Assembly (NCBI GenBank): GCA_947600345.1
Contig: CANQGC010000002.1
Span: 1-32,791 of the forward strand
Origin: an uncultured Clostridia bacterium
Lineage (GTDB): Bacteria > Bacillota > Clostridia > Christensenellales > Aristaeellaceae
Direction: 5' to 3'
DNA length: 32,791 nt
A model generated the notes under the pieces. The model worked only from the letters and a program-made list of their open reading frames with translations. It did not search any database and was not told the DNA's origin. The position numbers and the translations under genes are program-made. Positions 31,905 to 32,791 of the stretch are shown here, in pieces; the first letter of the stretch is position 1, and each line of letters opens with the position of its first letter.

Positions 31905-32791
31905 TCAAATCACCTCGGAGTAGCTGCCCAGGTAGCGGAACTCCTCGCTGATGGCGTCCAGATCGTCGATCATCTTGCCGAACTCGTCGGCGTAGACCGA
32001 CGTGCCCAGGTCGAAGTAGAACATGAACTGGAAGTCCCGCTCGGGGATGGGGCGGCTTTCGAGCTTGGTGATGTTGATGCCCAGCGCGTAGAAGCGCGAC
32101 AGCGCCCGGCACAGCGAGCCCGGCCGGTGGGGCAGCGTCATCATGATGCTGGTGCGGTCCGCACCGGGGTAGATCTCCAGGTTCTTGGAGATGCAGATGA
32201 AGCGCGTGTAGTTGTTGCCGCGATCCTGTATGTCGCCGTCCAGGCACTTGAGCCCGTAGAGCTCGGCGCAGCTGTGGGAGGAGATGGCGGCGATGTCGCT
32301 CCTGCCGGACTTCGCCACGTACTCCGCCGCCAGCGCGGTGTTCTCGAAGCGCGTGATCTTCACGTCCTTGCCGAACTTCTCCAGGTACCCTGCGCACTGG
32401 TCCAGCGCCTGCTGGTGGGAGATGATCTCCTTGATGTCCTCCTTCTTCGTGCCGGGCAGCACCAGCAGGTTGTGGTCCACTTTCAGCCGCGCGCTGCGCA
32501 CGATGTAGAAGTTGTGCCGGAGCATCAGGTCGTACACCTGCTTGACCGAGCCGGCGCTGGAGTTCTCGATGGGCAGGATTCCGTACTGGCAGAAGCCGCT
32601 GTCGATGGCGGAGAACACGCTGTCGAAGCTCTTGAAGTACATGATCTTCGGCGCGGAGAAGAAGCGCTCCGCCGCGAGCTGGGAGTAGGCGCCCTCGGTG
32701 CCCTGGCAGGCCACGAAGGCCGTGGAGGGGAACAGGCGCGGCGTGTTCTCGATGGCGGCGCGCACCCGCTCGCCCAGCGCGCTGCGCTCGC
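31905..32791 (-). CDS. pheA: Prephenate dehydratase with ACT domain, 5' end outside the window
   Basis: The enzyme converts prephenate to phenylpyruvate for phenylalanine synthesis. The visible 295 residues include the catalytic domain start (AFVACQGTEGAYSQLAAERF), ILPIENSSAGSV, and the signature NNYTRFICIS with the catalytic TRF. A C-terminal ACT domain follows (SIMMTLPHRPGSLCRAL and LESRP), which binds phenylalanine for feedback inhibition. The reading frame stays open to the window edge (ERSALGERVRAAIENTP before the domain). The GTG at 32765 is therefore probably internal, and an N-terminal chorismate mutase domain may lie outside. The stop is one base before the aroE-aroK start. Confidence 0.94.
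   Translation of the reverse strand, partial: ERSALGERVRAAIENTPRLFPSTAFVACQGTEGAYSQLAAERFFSAPKIMYFKSFDSVFSAIDSGFCQYGILPIENSSAGSVKQVYDLMLRHNFYIVRSARLKVDHNLLVLPGTKKEDIKEIISHQQALDQCAGYLEKFGKDVKITRFENTALAAEYVAKSGRSDIAAISSHSCAELYGLKCLDGDIQDRGNNYTRFICISKNLEIYPGADRTSIMMTLPHRPGSLCRALSRFYALGINITKLESRPIPERDFQFMFYFDLGTSVYADEFGKMIDDLDAISEEFRYLGSYSEVI

Overview
This window appears to be chromosome from a GC-rich (by eye), endospore-forming, monoderm-like Bacillota, most plausibly a gut or rumen member of the Clostridia. The grounds are the sporulation protease SpoIVB, the tilS-hpt-ftsH cluster, an oxaloacetate decarboxylase-type sodium pump, a CapA-like protein, a VanW protein, a BspA-like surface protein, and a GH78 rhamnosidase beside an ABC sugar importer that lacks an ATPase gene. 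AT-rich sigma-A-like promoters stand out against the GC-rich coding sequence. I see no tRNA, rRNA, CRISPR array, insertion sequence or phage gene. The species cannot be fixed from the sequence alone.

Layout. 1-1.7 kb: the end of a sodium-pumping decarboxylase beta subunit, an attenuator-like leader, and a carboxyltransferase subunit (OadA type, without biotinyl domain). 1.8-5.7 kb: a membrane-anchored CapA-like protein, a small membrane protein with a Pro/Thr linker, and glutaminyl-tRNA synthetase. 5.8-9.3 kb: a secreted BspA-like repeat protein whose ribosome site sits just after a strong terminator. 9.4-16.9 kb, all minus strand: tilS-hpt-ftsH from one promoter, then vanW, ridA and a divergent PRPP synthetase. 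17.2-18.4 kb: spoIVB. 18.5-22.9 kb, minus: a 1492-residue secreted protein with a transglutaminase-like domain lacking its catalytic Cys and His, eleven Ig-like domains and an NlpC/P60-like C-terminus. 23.2-29.9 kb: AraD-type epimerase, cytoplasmic alpha-L-rhamnosidase, then a binding protein and two permeases. 29.9-30.24 kb: a gene-free stretch packed with stem-loops. 30.24 kb to the end, minus: pheA (5' end outside), an aroE-aroK fusion, and aroQ, forming a shikimate/phenylalanine operon.

The genes form several ordinary modules: sodium-coupled decarboxylation, envelope biogenesis and surface display, tRNA and purine metabolism, uptake and cleavage of rhamnosylated plant sugars, and aromatic amino acid synthesis. 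I do not see a clear new multi-gene system. The items most worth a second look are the transglutaminase-like domain stripped of catalytic residues, overlapping operator-like palindromes at the sugar transporter promoter, a competing-hairpin leader before oadA, a terminator wedged against the BspA gene, an orphan terminator before araD, a PRPP synthetase with an altered active site, and the stem-loop repeat cluster near 30.1 kb.
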